Source: Methylosarcina fibrata AML-C10 (GTDB lineage: Bacteria > Pseudomonadota > Gammaproteobacteria > Methylococcales > Methylomonadaceae). From it: a stretch of 64,000 nucleotides of DNA. Below are positions 62,665 through 64,000 of the stretch, in pieces. The position numbers were made by a program, and so were the translations under genes. The stretch spans positions 3,553,759-3,617,758 of the forward strand of contig NZ_KB889965.1 of assembly GCF_000372865.1 (NCBI RefSeq). The letters are read 5' to 3'. The first letter of the stretch is position 1; each line of letters starts with the position of its first letter. Below the pieces are notes generated by a model. It ran no database searches and was not told the origin of the DNA. It worked only from the letters and a program-made list of their open reading frames with translations.

Positions 62665-62699
62665 ACCTAACCGGCTAAGTAGGCCAACCTAACCGGCTA
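62665..62699. repeat. 13-bp direct repeat upstream of the AlpA-like gene
   Basis: ACCTAACCGGCTA occurs at 62665-62677 and 62687-62699, 22 bp apart, so both copies face the same side of the helix. They lie about 70 bp before the start of the AlpA-like gene and may be its operator. Confidence 0.45.
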
Positions 62700-62770
62700 G
62701 GCTGGCTGACAAGCCGGGACAATTCATCAACAATATCCGCGCTTAATTAACTTAACCACAGGCGGATATT

Positions 62771-63016
62771 ATGAAACCTACGACACTCGCGCAAAACGCG
62801 CAACCCTTAGACCTTTCTACCCTTCCGGCGACATTTCTATTAGATGATATACAGGCGGCGAAAATCTTAGATGTTACATCGGGGACGCTGTGCGTTTGGC
62901 GTTCCACTGGCCGCTATAACCTTCCCTATGTCAAGGTAGGACGCAAAGTCCGATATCGCGCCGGAGATTTACGGGAATTTCTCGAGGATCGGACGCGGAC
63001 GCATACCGGACAATAA
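62771..63016 (+). CDS. AlpA/excisionase-type helix-turn-helix protein
   Basis: 81 residues. The core FLLDDIQAAKILDVTSGTLC, VWRSTGRYNLPYVKVGRKVR and YRAGDLREFLEDR is the MerR-like winged helix of the AlpA/excisionase family. It regulates the integrase or helps excision. It is followed by a strong terminator (63017-63051). Confidence 0.8.
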   Translation: MKPTTLAQNAQPLDLSTLPATFLLDDIQAAKILDVTSGTLCVWRSTGRYNLPYVKVGRKVRYRAGDLREFLEDRTRTHTGQ

Positions 63017-63051
63017 AAAACCCCGAACCTACCACCATAGGCCGGGGTTTT
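63017..63051 (+). terminator. rho-independent terminator
   Basis: AAAACCCCG (63017-63025) pairs with CGGGGTTTT (63043-63051) around a 17-nt loop, with T residues in the stem end on both strands. It directly follows the AlpA-like stop and can act in both directions. Confidence 0.8.
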
Positions 63052-63126
63052 GCATGTCCATATTGCCAAATCACGATGTGATTTTATCACATTGGCGGCG
63101 ATGGATGCACCCGGCGGAGAACGCCG

Positions 63127-63546
63127 ATGATCGAAAAATTAATCACGCGCCTTGATGGCGTCAAACGAACCGGCAAGGGTCAGTATACCGCCCGATGCCC
63201 CGCCCATAATGACAAATTACCTTCGCTCACAGTAACCGAAAGAGACGGGAAAGTATTGTTTCACTGTTTTGCCGGATGTGCTCCGGCTGACGTACTCGCC
63301 GCGGTCGGCCTGGAGTTCAGCGACCTTTACCCGGAGCGGCCTACCTACAACAAAGGCAGCCGCCGAACGGCGGCATTCAATCCCTATGATGTTCTGAAAT
63401 GCCTGGCGCGTGAGGCTGGAATCGTGGCCCTTGCGGCGCGGCAAATTGTCCATAAAGCCCCATTGTCGGAAACCGACGCCGAGCGCGTGGAACTGGCTTA
63501 CAACCGTTTACGCGATGCGTCCGAATTCATGGGGGTGCGGCTATGA
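63127..63546 (+). CDS. CHC2 zinc-finger primase-like protein
   Basis: 139 residues. The N-terminal zinc ribbon of DnaG-like primases is clear: YTARCPAHNDKLPSLTVTER followed by VLFHCFAGCAPADVLAAVGL (C-x2-H ... C-x4-C). The rest is helical and lacks a Toprim domain, so this is the zinc-binding part of a split primase. GGAG is 7 nt before the ATG. The stop overlaps the start of the next gene (ATGA); together they probably form the element's replication unit. Confidence 0.8.
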   Translation: MIEKLITRLDGVKRTGKGQYTARCPAHNDKLPSLTVTERDGKVLFHCFAGCAPADVLAAVGLEFSDLYPERPTYNKGSRRTAAFNPYDVLKCLAREAGIVALAARQIVHKAPLSETDAERVELAYNRLRDASEFMGVRL

Positions 63547-64000
63547 GCGATTCAGTCTCAAGTATCGAAGAATTGCTTAATCAGACACAGTGGGCGGGCG
63601 AAAGGGGCGAATCGGGCGAAAACCCAGCAACGGCGCGGGTTTCAGGCGGGCGAAAAAAGGGCGAATCGGGGCGAAAACTGGGCGAATTCGCCTACCAATC
63701 GCCTGAATACCCGGCTGACGCGCTGGGGCCGCTGGCCGATTTGTGTAAAGTGATTACCCTGAACGCCCAGCTCAACCCGGCAACCGTGGGGCAGTCCATC
63801 CTGTCGGCGGCATCATTGGCCGCTCAAGGGAACTGCGAAGTGGAGACCTTGTCAGGCCATAAGCCGCTTTCGATTTACGCCCTGTCGATTGCCGAATCCG
63901 GCGACGGCAAGTCAACCGTCGAAAGCATCGTGTTGTGCGGTATTAAGCAGTACGAAAAAGAAATGCACGGCGCAATCCAAGCCCGAAAAGCCGAGCAAGC
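63543..64000 (+). CDS. DUF3987-type replication helicase-like protein, partial
   Basis: The frame is open from ATG 63543 to the window end (152 codons). After a hydrophilic, Gly/Glu-rich N-terminus encoded by seven GGGCGAA repeats comes the typical DUF3987 opening: LGPLADLCKVITLNAQLNPA, TVGQSILSAASLAAQG, then SIYALSIAESGDGKSTVES with the P-loop-like GDGKST. DUF3987 proteins act as helicase-like partners of small primases in elements. The C-terminal part lies outside the window. Confidence 0.78.
   Translation, partial: MSDSVSSIEELLNQTQWAGERGESGENPATARVSGGRKKGESGRKLGEFAYQSPEYPADALGPLADLCKVITLNAQLNPATVGQSILSAASLAAQGNCEVETLSGHKPLSIYALSIAESGDGKSTVESIVLCGIKQYEKEMHGAIQARKAEQ

Overview
The window looks like chromosome from a gammaproteobacterium. 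A Methylococcales-type methanotroph is my best guess, based on the overall gene style: a YfiR/TonB/hybrid-kinase sensory set, a Gld-like ABC cluster with a DUF4340 protein, large PAS-rich sensors and many short palindromic intergenic repeats. This is inference; no rRNA or housekeeping marker is present. A chromosomal core (about 7.7-60.5 kb) lies between two different integrative elements, each bounded by a 3' fragment of a tRNA gene.

Left element (1-7.6 kb, genes on the minus strand): a tyrosine integrase, an unknown 337-aa protein, an excisionase-like protein, a winged-helix protein, a primase-polymerase/RepA-type helicase with 9-bp iteron-like repeats beside it, a small conserved protein, and a gene cut by the window edge. 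An intact IS (71-1580, ACTT target duplication) sits just upstream of that last gene. The element ends at a tRNA-Leu(CAA) 3' fragment (7606-7665). To the right of the fragment is a decayed P4-type integrase, the trace of an older island in the same tRNA gene.

Defence and mobile region (8.9-24 kb): an Xre/ImmA-IrrE plus PIN pair, apparently expressed from a leaderless promoter, then a minus-strand operon hsdM - rhuM remnant - hsdS - mntA - hepT - winged-helix remnant - hsdR - sir2. The same 28-bp palindrome is inserted in frame in both hsdM and hsdS. An IS5-type element (ACGG duplication) splits a secreted beta-propeller gene, and both halves of that gene are recognisable. A FixJ-type response regulator carries an in-frame stop.

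Signalling and core region (24-50 kb): a soluble methyl-accepting protein followed by a 212-bp MITE with an 8-bp target duplication at its stop codon; a TonB receptor - YfiR - hybrid histidine kinase operon; a Gld-type ABC exporter with DUF4340; a groES without a groEL beside it; a lipoprotein; a PAS/GAF hybrid kinase coupled to an HDOD-REC-GGDEF protein; and a convergent CheB-CheR-PAS protein with no kinase domain.

Right part (50-60 kb): a threonine aldolase-like enzyme, an ATP-grasp ligase, an unknown nine-helix membrane protein, a copper/silver P-type ATPase, a methyltransferase, a small Cys-rich secreted protein, transposase remnants and an unknown secreted protein. From 60.5 kb a second element starts at a tRNA-Lys(CTT) 3' fragment: P4-type integrase with repeated 10-bp sites before it, an unknown protein, an AlpA-like regulator, a CHC2 zinc-finger primase and a DUF3987-type protein that runs off the window.
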